This document shows positions 52,696 to 64,000 of a stretch of 64,000 nt of DNA, piece after piece. Position 1 is the first letter of the stretch; each line of letters starts with the position of its first letter. A model generated the notes under the pieces. The model was not told the origin of the DNA. It worked only from the letters and a program-made list of their open reading frames with translations, and searched no databases. The DNA comes from Luidia sarsii (Eukaryota > Echinodermata > Asteroidea > Paxillosida > Luidiidae): positions 16,353,426 to 16,417,425 of the forward strand of contig OX465105.1 of NCBI GenBank assembly GCA_949987565.1, given 5' to 3'. The position numbers and the translations under genes were made by a program.

Positions 52696-54012
52696 CTGTC
52701 GACAACAATGGTCGACAACCAAATCATTTACACACCAAGAACACCATCATGATCAGACCTGTCGACAGCAATGGTTGACAACCAAATCGTTTACACACCA
52801 CTGGAACACCGTCAGGATCAGACCTGTCGACAATGGTCGACAACCAAATCATTATTTTACACACTACGCACCACGAACACCGTCATAACCAAATCATTTA
52901 CACACTAGGATGGCCGTCATGAACAGACCCGTCGACGACAATGGTCGACAACCAAATCATTTACACACCACTGGAACACCGTCAGGATCAGACCTGTCGA
53001 CAACATTGGTCGACAACCAAATCATTTATACACCATTGGATCACCGTCATGGTCAGACCTGTGGGCAACAATGGTCGACAACCAAATCATTTACACACCA
53101 AAACATCGTCATAATTAAACCTGTCGACAACAATGGTCGACAACCAAATAATTTACACACCAAGAACACCGTCATGATCAGACCTGTCGAAAACATAGGT
53201 CGACAACCAAATCATTTACACACCAAAACATCGTCATAATCAAACCTGTCGACAACAATGGTCGACAACCAAATCATTTACACACCAAGAACACCGTCAT
53301 GAATAGACCTGTCGACAACATTGGTCGACAACCAAATCATTTACACACCAAGAACACCGTCATGATCAGACCTGTCGACAGCAATGGTTGACAACCAAAT
53401 CATTTACACACCACTGGAACACCGTCAGGATCAGACCTGTCGACAATGGTCGACAACCAAATCATTATTTTACACACTACGCACCACGACCACCGTCATA
53501 ACCAAATCATTTACACACTAGGATGGCCGTCATGAACAGACCCGTCGACGACAATGGTCGACAACCAAATCATTTACACACCACTGGAACACCGTCAGGA
53601 TCAGACCTGTCGACACATTGGTCGACAACCAAATCATTTATACACCATTGGATCACCGTCATGGTCAGACCTGTGGGCAACAATGGTCGACAACCAAATC
53701 ATTTACACACCAAAACATCGTCATAATCAAACCTGTCGACAACAATGGTCGACAACCAAATAATTTACACACCAAGAACACCGTCATGATCAGACCTGTC
53801 GACAACATAGGTCGACAACCAAATCATTTACACACCAAAACATCGTCATAATCAAACCTGTCGACAACAATGGTCGACAACCAAATCATTTACACACCAA
53901 GAACACCGTCATGAATAGACCTGTCGACAACATTGGTCGACAACCAAATCATTTACACACCAAGAACACCGTCATGATCAGACCTGTCCACAACACCGAT
54001 CAACAACCAACG
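52690..54012. repeat. Exon-edge-derived minisatellite, about 62-bp unit
   Basis: About 20 units contain ACCGTCATGATCAGACCTGT, CGACAACAATGGTCGACAAC and CAAATCATTTACACACC. The first 20-28 bases equal the start of the GPCR TM6 exon plus its acceptor. A 613-bp higher-order repeat is visible: GGATGGCCGTCATGAACAGA occurs at 52909 and 53520. Confidence 0.9.
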
Positions 54013-54067
54013 GTCAACAACACACCACGGTCATGATGGCCGTCGTGATCCATGGCCCAATTTCATA

Positions 54068-54432
54068 GGCACTATACAACACTGGTAAAGGTCAACAGAT
54101 TGCCACAGTTCGGGTGTTAAACCATAACACATTCCAAAAAAAGCAATACAGCGAAGGTTTTAGCTCAAATGGTAATCTGAGAAAGTAGACAAATGTGAAG
54201 AAAAAAACCCGTTACGGTTTACGCACCGTTCTAGAGTGTAAGAAATAGTTTATTACTCGCGAGTATATGTAATCATCTAATTGTCGATGTTTGAGTGCAG
54301 ATTTTTTTTCTCGAAAAGTACAGCATCCCAGACCGTAAGATTCTAACATGAATATCATAACCATCTACAAACTGTGTAAATTAGAAGGAAATAGATCTGT
54401 GCACATGGATCTTCCCAATGCTGTATTGGGCC
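54068..54432 (-). mobile_element. MITE family B, inverted diverged copy
   Basis: Reverse complement matches family B (CATCCCAGACCGTAAGATTC, GCGAAGGTTTTAGCTCAAAT). The ends are degraded. Confidence 0.6.
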
Positions 54433-55237
54433 AGATTGACGGGAAACTTCCTTGATAATGACATTGTCTTGGATCATTCTGCACAGTTCCCGGATGATAT
54501 TACCGGCCCTTTTCATTCATGGATGTCAGTGGCATACCATGCACGAACAGTAAGTCTTTGTTTTGTTCACGTATCGTCGGTACAATCTAGTCCCCGGGGC
54601 AATGCCAAGTATCTGGAGGTTATCTTAGGAGACAGATAAGGCACGCCTGCCCTATTCTGTTTTAGGTCATATTTTCATAAGTTCAGCGGTCGTTAGTATA
54701 TAATTATAGGCAAAGACTATTTTGGACCGCAATTTATCATAGAGTCATTTTGTATGTGTATTTTGGTGTGGTTTCTGGTGGTTCAAATAGGATGGAAAGG
54801 TTTTGTTTCTGCGATGTTCACGACAAATGGAACCACGTGTGCATTTCCTTAACGGGTGTAATAATGTATCAACCACACTGCATAGTGTGGGATCTTATGT
54901 GCAGGTTAATACTATAGTTAGTTTCTACTAATACTAGTTAGTTCTACCAATACTAGTTAGTTATGCAGGCTTATACTAGTTAGAGGTTCTCAGTCATGTC
55001 TTCAGTTCGGAGGTAGACTCGAGTGTGAATTTGTGTGTTTTTGTTTGTGTACGTGTTTGGTCGGCCTGTGTACCATATTCAATTAGGAATCTGCCCCGAA
55101 TGGCAGACATGACTGTTGCCTCCGTCGCTGGAAATGCCTATTTTGTACATTGCGATAAGCAGCCTTTTAATAGTATGAATAAATTTTGGTCATCAACCCA
55201 TGCGGGTATTAAGCGCTCCTGCTGAGAATTTCGAGGC

Positions 55238-55604
55238 TTTAAAGCTCCTACACAACATTGGTCACAGAAATGTTCACAGATTTACATAATACTTTTACAG
55301 TTTGAAGATGGTTATAGTAGAAACCTCGCACTGAAATAGTTTTGCCTGAAATGTTGTATTTTGGGAAAAAAGAGTAAAATAAATAGTTTACGTCTCACCG
55401 AGATCTAAACCATTTTTTCGGAACAGTACAGCGTTGAATGCTTAATTTTCGCGAAACAATGAAGCGGTTTTCACGATTTTCTCGAGACTCGGTTGGCGGA
55501 TTGAGCTGAAATTCTCACAGGTGTGCTATTTCATGCATATGTTGGATCGGACAACGTATGGATGCTATTCTTTGATCTCGACCAATGTTGTGTAGGGGCT
55601 TTAA
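55238..55604 (+). mobile_element. TTAA-flanked MITE, family A
   Basis: Ends TTTAAAGCTCCTACACAACA and CAATGTTGTGTAGGGGCTTTAA pair as inverted repeats. Internal sequence parallels 26331-26709, for example TTCTCGAGACTCGGTTGG. Confidence 0.75.
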
Positions 55605-56028
55605 GGTGGAGGCAACACATCATCAACGCATAATCAGAATCTGATCATCACTTAGTGACGGGAGCCATGATGTATGATGCACGCAGGTCCATAAGATCAG
55701 TGCACGAGGCAGAAGCCAGACCGTGTCCGAAAAAAACGGCTATGGCTACAGACGCGGGCAAAAAAATAAGTTGTTCTGAGCACGTGCACGTACAGCTGTA
55801 AACACATGGTTGTGTTTAGCCCTAAAGCGCCGCTCGTCTCCGGCAGGGGATCGGTGCGGGGGCATTCACAAGTAACGATAAAACCAGTGTATAATTGCAT
55901 AGCTGCGGCCCTTCACAAACAAAGCCTCACGTGCGGTATCATCGTTAAAGAGCGTCACACGTCCACGTACCCCACACGCAGCGGATGGGCTGAAGCAAGC
56001 TCTGCGCCGGATACCAACAGCTTCGTCA

Positions 56029-56298
56029 TAATGGACCTTTCCCATGAAATATGCAAATTAGACCTAGCGCATGCGCTTCACTAAATTGGTGGGCAAGCGG
56101 GCTGCCAACCAATCATGGTTTTCCACGGGCGTGCGCGCGTTCCTTCGCACTAACAGTTTGGCGTGCGGTCATTGGCTATTCAGCGTCTCCTGCGCGCGTA
56201 TTTTGAAACCTGCACGCAACGCGCACTCGTTTGCCCACCAATTTAGTAAAGCGCATGCGCCAGCTCTTATTTGCATATTTCATGGGAAAGGTCCATTA
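56029..56298. mobile_element. MITE with about 70-bp inverted arms carrying octamer and NRF1-like sites
   Basis: Left TAATGGACCTTTCCCATGAA, right TTCATGGGAAAGGTCCATTA. Each arm holds an ATGCAAAT-type octamer and GCGCATGCGC. Confidence 0.7.
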
Positions 56299-56999
56299 TC
56301 TGGCCGCGATCCTCGAACGGGCACCACGGAGACTTCGTCAAACCATCCCCACATGATATCGCGGGAAATTCATATTGATGGGGTATACGTCGGACGAATC
56401 GTTCTCCGTTTAGGATTCTTTCTACCACTACTGTAACACCAGATAAAATATAAATGACATTATTTTTGTCAAGGGTTGGTTTATTAAGAGAGCCGATAGA
56501 CATCTTTTCCACTTAACTTCGCTTCAGCATTTTTTCTTTCTTTCTTGGCCGGCCAGAGACTGAGACAGAGACGGAGAGTCATATACCCCCGGCGAGGCTT
56601 CGATATAATGTGGGGCAGTACATTATAGACGAGACGGTGGGCACACGGGGCTGCATCCACTCCTATACCTTTTTTTAACATGATGGAATGCGGCACGGAT
56701 CATTTCAGACATTTCTTCCCCTCTACTCTCACTCCCAAGGAAGCAATCAGTGTACGGCGTTGCAGGTGCAAGTTTCCCCCCGACGCGCGACACACCTATC
56801 GAGTCCCGCTGGACATGATCTATTGTCCACTCACTCTCTTTTGCGCGCCACTAATGTTCACCTATAAACATCCCTCTATGGCTTAAGTGAGTGTGTGTGG
56901 GGAGGCATATATAAGTGTCACGACGTATGACACTTAACCACAGTGGCTAAGCTATAAGTGCGCATGCGCGAAGCCAGGTTTTGCTGAGGCCTCCCCCAT

Positions 57000-57165
57000 T
57001 CATTCATTCATTCATTCATTCATTCATTCATTCATTCATTCATTCATTGTTTAATCTTGTGTTTGTTTTTTTAATGTTTTTGTAACTGATTTGTAAATTT
57101 ATTTGTTGAATAAAGTGTCCTCTTGAAAAGTCAAAGTCTTTCATTCATTCATTCATTCATTTCTC
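57000..57165. repeat. (CATT)n microsatellites
   Basis: About twelve CATT units at 57000-57048 and five at 57140-57161, separated by an AATAAA-containing stretch. Confidence 0.85.
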
Positions 57166-57182
57166 AAGTAGTTATACAGGCA

Positions 57183-57350
57183 CAAGCACGAAACAACCCT
57201 AACCCTTATTCTAATCCTAACCCTAACTACCCTAATCCTGAACCTAACCCTAATCCTAATCCTAATCCTAACTCTATCAGTAACGCTAACACAACCCGAA
57301 CTCTAACTTTAACCGTAACCATAACCCTAACCGTAGCGCGCTAAGCCTAA
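57183..57350. repeat. Degenerate telomere-like CCTAA array
   Basis: CCCTAACC, CCTAATCCTAATCCTAAC and AACCATAACCCTAACCGTA: a decayed run of the metazoan telomere repeat (CCCTAA)n. Confidence 0.7.
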
Positions 57351-57484
57351 CCTACGCTGGTTTACAAAACACGTCCTTGTATAGTCCCTACACAATTTAC
57401 GGGGTACCAGCATGGCTCAACGACGGTGGTTAAGTGTCATATGTGGGTCCTCTTATATATCTCGTGTGGGGGGGGGTGTGGGGT

Positions 57485-57630
57485 TGTGGATGCGAATCTA
57501 GTGCCTTGTATGGAGACCTAGTCCAATAGGTTGAATAGCTTTCCAAAGGGAAATTGTAAAGGTGTATAGGTCTCCACAAGGTTTTCACGAAACTGGTATT
57601 TGGAAATAACTCAAAAACGGGAAATATGTG
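57485..57630. repeat. Dispersed repeat, copy 2
   Basis: GTCCAATAGGTTGAATAGCT, AAGGGAAATTGTAAAGG and GTATTTGGAAATAACTCAAA parallel 51345-51500. Confidence 0.6.
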
Positions 57631-58704
57631 ATGGGTAAGAATTTGTCGCAATTTAAATTGTTATATAACAATTTTATAAGGGACATACGGTCCAAATTTA
57701 GACCCAGGAAAGTGAATGTGGTTTTTCGTTCGGGTATGCCTATAATGTTCTCTAAGACTTTTTAATACTGCTGTTGCTTTTATGTATACTACTTTATTAG
57801 GTTTTGTGGAATTCATTTTTTGTAATGCGCTTTCGAACAGGCTGGTCCTGGAGCGAGCGCAATATAAGTTGAATAAATTATTATTAAATTACTCCATTTT
57901 CATAAAGATAAAATAATAGGCTTTTTGATTTTCTTGTTTGATTCTAGTAAATATCGTGCGACTACTCGCAGTGGCAGAACCACGTGTGTATTGCCTGAGT
58001 GACAGTACACGTGGTATCTCACTGTTAGTAAAAAAATAGTGATCAATAAAAGCCCCCACTGTTGAATTTCTAGTCAAAATCAACCACAAAATACCGAACA
58101 TGTTCGAAAATAAGAAATATATCAACTGTTGGCTGACCAATCTTTCCAAGCTGTGCTTCTTTTGCCAAACAGTTGTACAGTGCACTGTACAAGAAATGTT
58201 TAACTCATTTGATTCTGCCTGGTAATGTCGTAGTATGCACGCAATTCAGAAATGTCTCTTCAATCATCCATACAACATGGGACAACAGATGTTCATGGAA
58301 TATGTCGAGATGGAGTACCGTCATCGATTTTGCGCTCCTTAGGAAAAAAAACCATGTATATATAATCAAAATTAAATGTTTGGTATGCAAACAGTTGATG
58401 TGTTTACGTGAAAGCACGCGGAAGCGCGTATTTCCAAAGTAATAATTAGGCCTATGTTGAAAAAAAACCATGCACAATAATCAGTAGGACTGGGAGGAAT
58501 ATAGATCCTCGTGTATCTGCGTATACCGTTAGCAGATGTATGAATTCGGGGAGGGGATGTGTACATGCATTATGGGCAAACAAAATACGGCTTGGTAATG
58601 CGCACTGTCGGCACATGACGTCACTGGCCGTCATCTCAGAGTGTTCCCTGTTATGTGGTGTACAACGTACTAAAGCAAGGCCCAAAACAAAGCGTGAGAC
58701 GAAA

Positions 58705-59075
58705 CGAGATGAGATGAGGGAAGGGAAGGGAAGGGAAGGGAAGGGAATGGAATGGAAGGGAAGGGAAGGGAAGGGAAGGGAAGGGGAGGGAAGGGAAGGG
58801 AAAGGAAGGGAAGGGAAGGGAAGGGGAGGGGAGGGGAGGGGAGGGAAGGGAAGGGAAGGGAAGGGAAGGGAAGGGAATGGAATGGAAAGGAATGGAATGG
58901 AAGGGAAGGGAAGGGAAGGGAAGGGAAGGGAAGGGAAGGGAATGGAATGGAATGGAATGGAAGGGAAGGGAAGGGAAGGGAAGGGAAGGGAAGGGAAGGG
59001 AAGGGAAGGGAAGGGAAGGGAAGGGAAGGGAAAGGAAGGGAAGGGAAGGGAAAAAAAGGGAAGGAAAGGAAAAAT
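58705..59075. repeat. (GGGAA)n pentanucleotide array
   Basis: About 370 bp of GGGAA with GGAAT and GGGGA variants. Confidence 0.95.
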
Positions 59076-59299
59076 ATCAAATTCAGGGGTCCGAAATTAC
59101 GCAATTTATTTAGTCTCATAATCCCAATTTAGGTCACGCAGTGTTGGGTAAGTAAATTTGACAATAAACCAACTTTAATAGTAAAACAAAAGTCTAGTTC
59201 TGGCCAAACGTGTTTTATACGCCACAAAATCTTTGACCATTGTGTCTGTTCGACCGTCCGCCTGAAATGTGACACTTTATTTGTTTACACATTTTGTGT

Positions 59300-59365
59300 G
59301 TCTTAAAATTTTAAGATTTACATTTTGGTAATTTTAGTTTGCAACATTTTTGTATATCACATTTT
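59300..59365 (+). mobile_element. PLE tail fragment
   Basis: Only the distal part remains: ATTTTGGTAATTTTAGTTTG and CAACATTTTTGTATATCA. Confidence 0.5.
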
Positions 59366-59644
59366 GTGTGTATTACAGAATTGAGAAAGAATAATGCACA
59401 GTGCTCAGTCAAAGCTGAGTTCGTTCGTTCATATTGAATTTAGGCTGTCAAGACTGGCTTTCCCAAAGGCCTATTTTATATGTATTTTGTGCGTAGTTGT
59501 TTTTGGTCACGCATGTGCAATGCATCTCATTATTTTGTGGAAAATAGAGCCCAAGGTACGCACGCCTTTAGGATCGTATAGGCCGCAAGGCAATCACTGC
59601 TTGGTAATCACTTTTGCATGTTCTTCTCGTAAACTAACACTTAA

Positions 59645-59692
59645 TTTTAACGGTGGGTCTGCTGTATGTTAATACAGCAGACCCACCGTTAC
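59645..59692. repeat. Short perfect hairpin
   Basis: TAACGGTGGGTCTGCTGTAT and AATACAGCAGACCCACCGTTA face each other across three to four bases. Confidence 0.65.
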
Positions 59693-60964
59693 CATACTTA
59701 ACCCACCGGCCTTTCCTATAAATGGCAATGTTAAAACCAGGGGAAAAAATGGAAGAAAAACTCAATTGGATGTATAAATGGCCAGCTTTAGAGTTGGAAT
59801 TTCGCAGATATAACACTGTCAATAGGCCACAGTTATTTGGTAGATTGTGGTTTTTTTTGTGGGGCTATCTTTTCCCAGTCGTTGTGATCTGTGGCCCATT
59901 TCCATAGAGCTGCTTTAGCAGCGAAATAAGCTCAGAATAAAAAGACGTTCCACGAGAACCCAACCATTTTGCATGCGATGTTTGTGGCACGGGACATGAT
60001 TGCATTTGACTGCCGTATACAACAGTGGGATACTATTCCGTATGCTACTGCATGCATCTGTCTCTTCCTGTCAGTCTATACGTCCTTGACATTCAGCATA
60101 CAGCATTCAGAACGATCCTGCCAAAATGGGAACATCAGACCCTCTATACATTTGTAAGAAAAGTCAGAAAGCATTGGCCAGACGGATTCTCGGTAAACAA
60201 CTACATTACCGAACATGCAACCTACTTCTTGCACACAAAAATGCAATTACCTTATCAAGTACTCGAACACTGACGGAGCCATTAGCCAGACAAGTTCCGC
60301 CGTGGCGACGTATTTCTACTGAAAGTACTGATTACATCAATGTGTATTTATTCGAAACTGCCACTCTTCGGCAGACAACCCCTACTTAAGTTGCCTATTT
60401 AGGTATGCGTACTCAAGTCGAGAGCTGATTGAGAATCGAGGATGCGAGAATTTAATCTTTAAAGGTATGGCAAACATGATTTCGCATGCATGATAGGGTA
60501 AATCAATTGATGGAATCCGGTGTGGAAGCTTTCCTATCGCCATATGAACAAATTTTCATTATAAATATACAAATAATCCTCATTTTAATTGCAGTAAGGT
60601 TTTAGAATTAACGACAGTTAGCATTTCCCCCATTGATTGGCAGGTAGGCCAATGCCTTTTTTGCAGTCTAAAGAAAAACAAAAAAGAGGGGAAATCTGTC
60701 GATTGCCTCAATAAATTGTCAAATTTGTCAATGTCGATTTCATCCCTAACAATGTATCGGGCAGCTCGACAGTGCCCTACAATATTGATCGTGAGTTACG
60801 ATGAGCTTGGTGAACTACATGTAGATGTTGGTATACCTTCACACGGTTATACGAAGTTCCACACATATACTGTCTGACACTGACTCTGAGGTGCCTGTGA
60901 AACAAAAACGCGCCTAAGATCCGCATGGGTTATCGACGCTGCGTGCACAAAATTCATTAAAAAA

Positions 60965-61385
60965 GACAAAACGGAGCAGAGACCAGCTCTCGCTCTGGTC
61001 TCGAGACCGTCTCGAGACACTTTTTTGAGATCTCGGTCTCGGTCTCGGTCTCAGTCTCGGTCTTATCAAAGTCTCGGTCTCGGGAGGCTGGTCTCGGTCT
61101 CGAAAACTGACGTCTCGGTCTCGGTCTCGGTCTCGGAAGTCTTGGTCTCGGTCTCGGTCTTATCAAAGTCTCGGTCTCGGGAGGCTGGTCTCGGTCTCGT
61201 AAACTCAGGTCTCGGTCTCGGTCTCTGTCTCGGGACCCGCGGTCTTGGTCTCGGTCTCGGTCTTATCTACCTCCATGGTCTTATCAAAGTCTCGGTCTCG
61301 GGAGGCTGGTCTCGGTCTCGAAAGTTCAGGTCTCGGCCTCAGTCTCTGTCTCGGACGCTGCGGTCTCGGTCTCGGACATGAAGGT
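60965..61385. repeat. (GGTCTC)n array
   Basis: GGTCTCGGTCTCGG hexamers interleaved with a longer unit of about 100-120 bp (TTATCAAAGTCTCGGTCTCG, GGAGGCTGG) seen three to four times. Confidence 0.92.
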
Positions 61386-62038
61386 CTGGACTACAACACT
61401 GAAACGGAGATACCAAAGACCGCATTCCCTTTGGCCTAGTACATTTAGAATGCTTCGTTGTGCATTGGCTAGGCCTGTATATATAAGCTCCTCGCGGCTA
61501 GATCCCGATGACGTCATCAGTACCCTGTTTCCACGCTGTGTATAAGGGGAGAGGTAATGACGTCAGAGCGATCTGCGGGGGACAGGTGGGTCGGGGGGTG
61601 ACCGGGATTGACCTGGGGGGATTAAACACGACACTGAGGAGAGTGCACGCGCCTCTGTATAAAGCTGACATCGCCGTGCCCGTATAGTGGATTTCTGTCG
61701 CAGGGTGCACTTGGATGTAAGATCAGTGCAGCGGTCTTAAGTCCCACGATGCACCGCGATATTGGCTCTCTTTAATCCTAATCCTTTAATACAGGATCCT
61801 TGAAATGGGCGGCATTTTTTGCAGCTTTATTTCAATGAATTTACGATGAAATGCATGGAGTGTTTACAAGCACTACGCAAACAGCGCGAACAATAATTAG
61901 ACAGTGGGCCAAAAGTCATATCTTTGCTGGAATATAAGGTCCGTTGTCACTTAAGAGTGGCAACATGAAATCATGTGTTCTAGGTCAATTTTGGGATGCT
62001 GAATTCAATGCCCCCATGCATGAACGCAGCGCTACGGC

Positions 62039-62222
62039 CTCTTGTCAAAAAGATCATTGGTTGGGTATCGGATGATTTGACCCGTCCGATGTCGTTTCCT
62101 TCGGAAAGCCATCGTGAATTTTGCACCCCAGAGTCCAGTACAATCGGCTTTCTACCGGGGTAAATTTTATCGGTCGGATGAATTCAACCGGCACCCAACC
62201 GATGATATTTTTGACAAGAGAC
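62039..62222. mobile_element. Short inverted-repeat element
   Basis: CTCTTGTCAAAAAGATCATT, GGTTGGGTATCGG at the left; CACCCAACCGATGATATTTT, TGACAAGAG at the right. About 184 bp with imperfect arms. Confidence 0.55.
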
Positions 62223-62387
62223 CTATTAAGAGAACAATGTGACATCGGCAGGAAGTGACGTTTGACCACGACAGCGGATGCCCGCCTGTGACGTCATTCC
62301 CGTGGGCCTCCATCGTCCAGGAGACAAAAGACGACGATGCTCTATGACCACGGAACAATTCAATTGCACGTAGCCGGAACTCACTGC

Positions 62388-62427
62388 TCGCTTCCCGCTC
62401 TTTCTTGATCAACTTTGCCACTGTCAT
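62388..62427 (-). CDS. Candidate short first exon (unidentified)
   Basis: The minus strand shows a palindromic CRE (TGACGTCA) just upstream of GCGCCATGACA, then MTVAKLIKKEREAS and a perfect GTGAGT donor one base into a codon. An in-frame TGA lies 18 bases upstream of the ATG, so it is either a first exon or a tiny internal one. The phase would fit the GPCR TM6 exon, but the residues do not align with the usual E6.30 region. Function unknown. Confidence 0.25.
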
Positions 62428-62429
62428 GG

Positions 62430-63299
62430 CGCCGAAGTGACGTCAATGCACGGAGGCCTTTCCGGAATTTCATCCATAATTGCGCTTCAAGCTGCATCCT
62501 TGGGCCGAGATTAAATCAACCTAGAATACCGATACAGTATCCATATGCGGTGCCTGTTCAGTCAAAGAAATAATAAATGCTGTCTTTTCCCCCCTTGCAC
62601 TAGACGCTGTAATGCACGATGACGTAGCAGCTGAGAGATGAAGAGAAAGAGGAGATGTGAAACTGGCATTTTCCTATCTTACTCAATAACCATTCCAATG
62701 TTTGGATCAGTGTTTGGTAAGGTAGCATCCTCTCGGCGTATTGGAAATGAATCTGACATTTTGTTTTCAATTAGAATAAATTGCCGACAATCCGGAGTAC
62801 TCCGTGCCATTAGCTGTATGTAACAATGTCCTTCCTGCTCTCAAGGATCATCGGGGTAGTTCTATAAGATCCCTCTTTCCCCATCAGTAACCACATTCAT
62901 GGCGAATGCGAACTGCAGATAGGACACATGGGCATAGATACAGCAGCGAGCCGACCGGATGCTCAGTAACATTTAGCAGTCGTAAGCTTTCCTCGGGCTA
63001 GACTAGCAAGATGAGTTTCATCTTGCCAAAAGCAATGTGGTATAGCATGGGAATTCTGGATTTTTTTTCTTCTCTCCCAGTTTCGTAATTTGAAATGGCA
63101 GCTTTGTGGCATACGGACTCGTTTAGGGGGTAGCATTACATCGAAGGCTGTTACCGGGAGAGCAATATGCATGGTGAATTTTAGATTTTGTAGACGCGGG
63201 AACTAATTAGATTGTGTGTCGTATTTCTGGGGGGAGGGGGTTATGTGTGGGAGGTGCACATAAATAACAAAAGAATAGCAGATGATAAAAACAAACGAA
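62430..63299. other. Intron or intergenic, no gene recognised
   Basis: A CRE motif lies near 62435. Short frames only; nothing is recognisable. Confidence 0.4.
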
Positions 63300-63642
63300 C
63301 GAGAGGAGAGGAGAGGAGAGTGGAGGGGAGGGGAGGGGAGGGGAGGGGAGGGGAGGGGAGGGGAGGGGAGGGGAGGGGAGGGGAGGGGAGGGGAGGGGAG
63401 GGGAGGGGAGGGGAGGGGAGGGGAGGGGAGGGGAGGGGAGGGGAGGGGAGGGGAGGGGAGGGGAGGGGAGGGGAGGGGAGGGGAGGTGGGGGGAGGGGAG
63501 GGGAGGGGAGGGGAGGGGAGGGGAGGGGAGGGGAGGGGAGGGGAGGGGAGGGGAGGTGAGGTGAGGGGAGGGGAGGGGAGGGGAGGGGAGGGGAGGGGAG
63601 GGGAGGGGAGGGGAGGGGAGGGGAGGGGAGGGGAGGGGAGGG
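63300..63642. repeat. (GGGGA)n pentanucleotide array
   Basis: About 340 bp of GGGGA with very few variants. Confidence 0.97.
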
Positions 63643-64000
63643 AGGGCAGGGCAGTGCATGGCAGGGCAGGGCAGGGCAGGGCAGGGCAGGGCAGGGCAGG
63701 GCAGGGCAGGGCAGGGCAGGGCAGGGCAGGGCAGGGCAGGGCAGGGCAGGGCAGGGCAGGGCAGGGCAGGGCAGGGCAGGGCAGGGCAGGGCAGGGCAGG
63801 GCAGGGCAGGGTATGACAGGGCAGGGCAGGGCAGGGCAGGGCAGGGCAGGGCAGGGCAGGGCAGGGTATGACAGGGCAGGGCAGGGCAGGGCAGGGCAGG
63901 GTATGACAGGGCAGGGCAGGGCAGGGCAGGGCAGGGCAGGGCAGGGCAGGGCAGGGCAGGGCAGGGCAGGGCAGGGCAGGGCAGGGCAGGGCAGGGTATG
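63643..64000. repeat. (GGGCA)n pentanucleotide array, continues off the edge
   Basis: GGGCA units with GTATGACAGG interruptions at 63811, 63866, 63900 and the start of another at 63996. Confidence 0.97.

Larger units (their letters stand above)
54433..57000. other. Intron or intergenic, no exon recognised
   Basis: Apart from the MITEs at 55238 and 56029 nothing is supported. If the GPCR continues upstream, this is its intron. Confidence 0.4.
59093..60960. other. Intron or intergenic, no gene recognised
   Basis: Apart from a PLE tail fragment and a hairpin, only short open frames without domains. Confidence 0.4.

Noticed and set aside
52910..53851. CRISPR-like direct repeats
   Set aside because: Contiguous tandem units with no unique spacers, in an animal genome; a minisatellite derived from the exon edge.
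58540..59132. Lys/Gly/Glu-rich frames
   Set aside because: Translations of the GGGAA array.

Overview
The window is animal nuclear DNA: genes are split into short exons with GT/AG boundaries, introns are long and packed with microsatellites, minisatellites, tRNA-derived SINEs, MITE-like elements and Penelope-like retroelement (PLE) debris. No prokaryotic operon, CRISPR array or viral genome was seen. Repeat style and protein similarity suggest a marine invertebrate deuterostome, perhaps an echinoderm. That is inference; the species cannot be fixed from the sequence alone.

Three protein-coding genes were recovered by joining exons through splice sites and reading phase. (1) Positions 295-22822, minus strand: the first 18 coding exons (about 815 codons) of a DEPDC5/IML1 orthologue, the GATOR1 subunit that restrains mTORC1. 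Start codon at 22822; the 3' half lies beyond position 1. All 17 visible junctions keep phase. (2) Positions 23675-24728, plus strand, head-to-head with DEPDC5: two internal exons of a mitochondrial ribosomal protein L16 (MRPL16) gene. The first exon is unresolved and the rest is cut off by a 200-N assembly gap (25012-25211). (3) Positions 44447-52695, minus strand: the last three coding exons of an aminergic-like class A GPCR (TM6, ECL3, TM7, helix 8 and a very long cytoplasmic tail ending in a PDZ-type ETIL). Its upstream exons are not identified here and probably lie past 64000.

Layout: 1-22.8 kb DEPDC5, with a tandem array or mobile element in most introns; 22.8-23.1 kb shared promoter with a YY1-like site; 23.1-25.2 kb MRPL16 and gap; 25.2-44.4 kb intergenic DNA with MITEs, a PLE fragment carrying a GIY-YIG domain, and several arrays; 44.4-52.7 kb GPCR exons; 52.7-64 kb probable GPCR intron or intergenic DNA, with an exon-derived minisatellite, more MITEs, a telomere-like stretch and G-rich pentamer arrays at the right edge.

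The most interesting non-genic signals are hammerhead-ribozyme-like motifs in PLE-derived repeats, including a palindromic 273-bp element with a 13-bp target duplication inside the GPCR intron, and a minisatellite that has amplified the acceptor splice site of the GPCR TM6 exon roughly 20 times.
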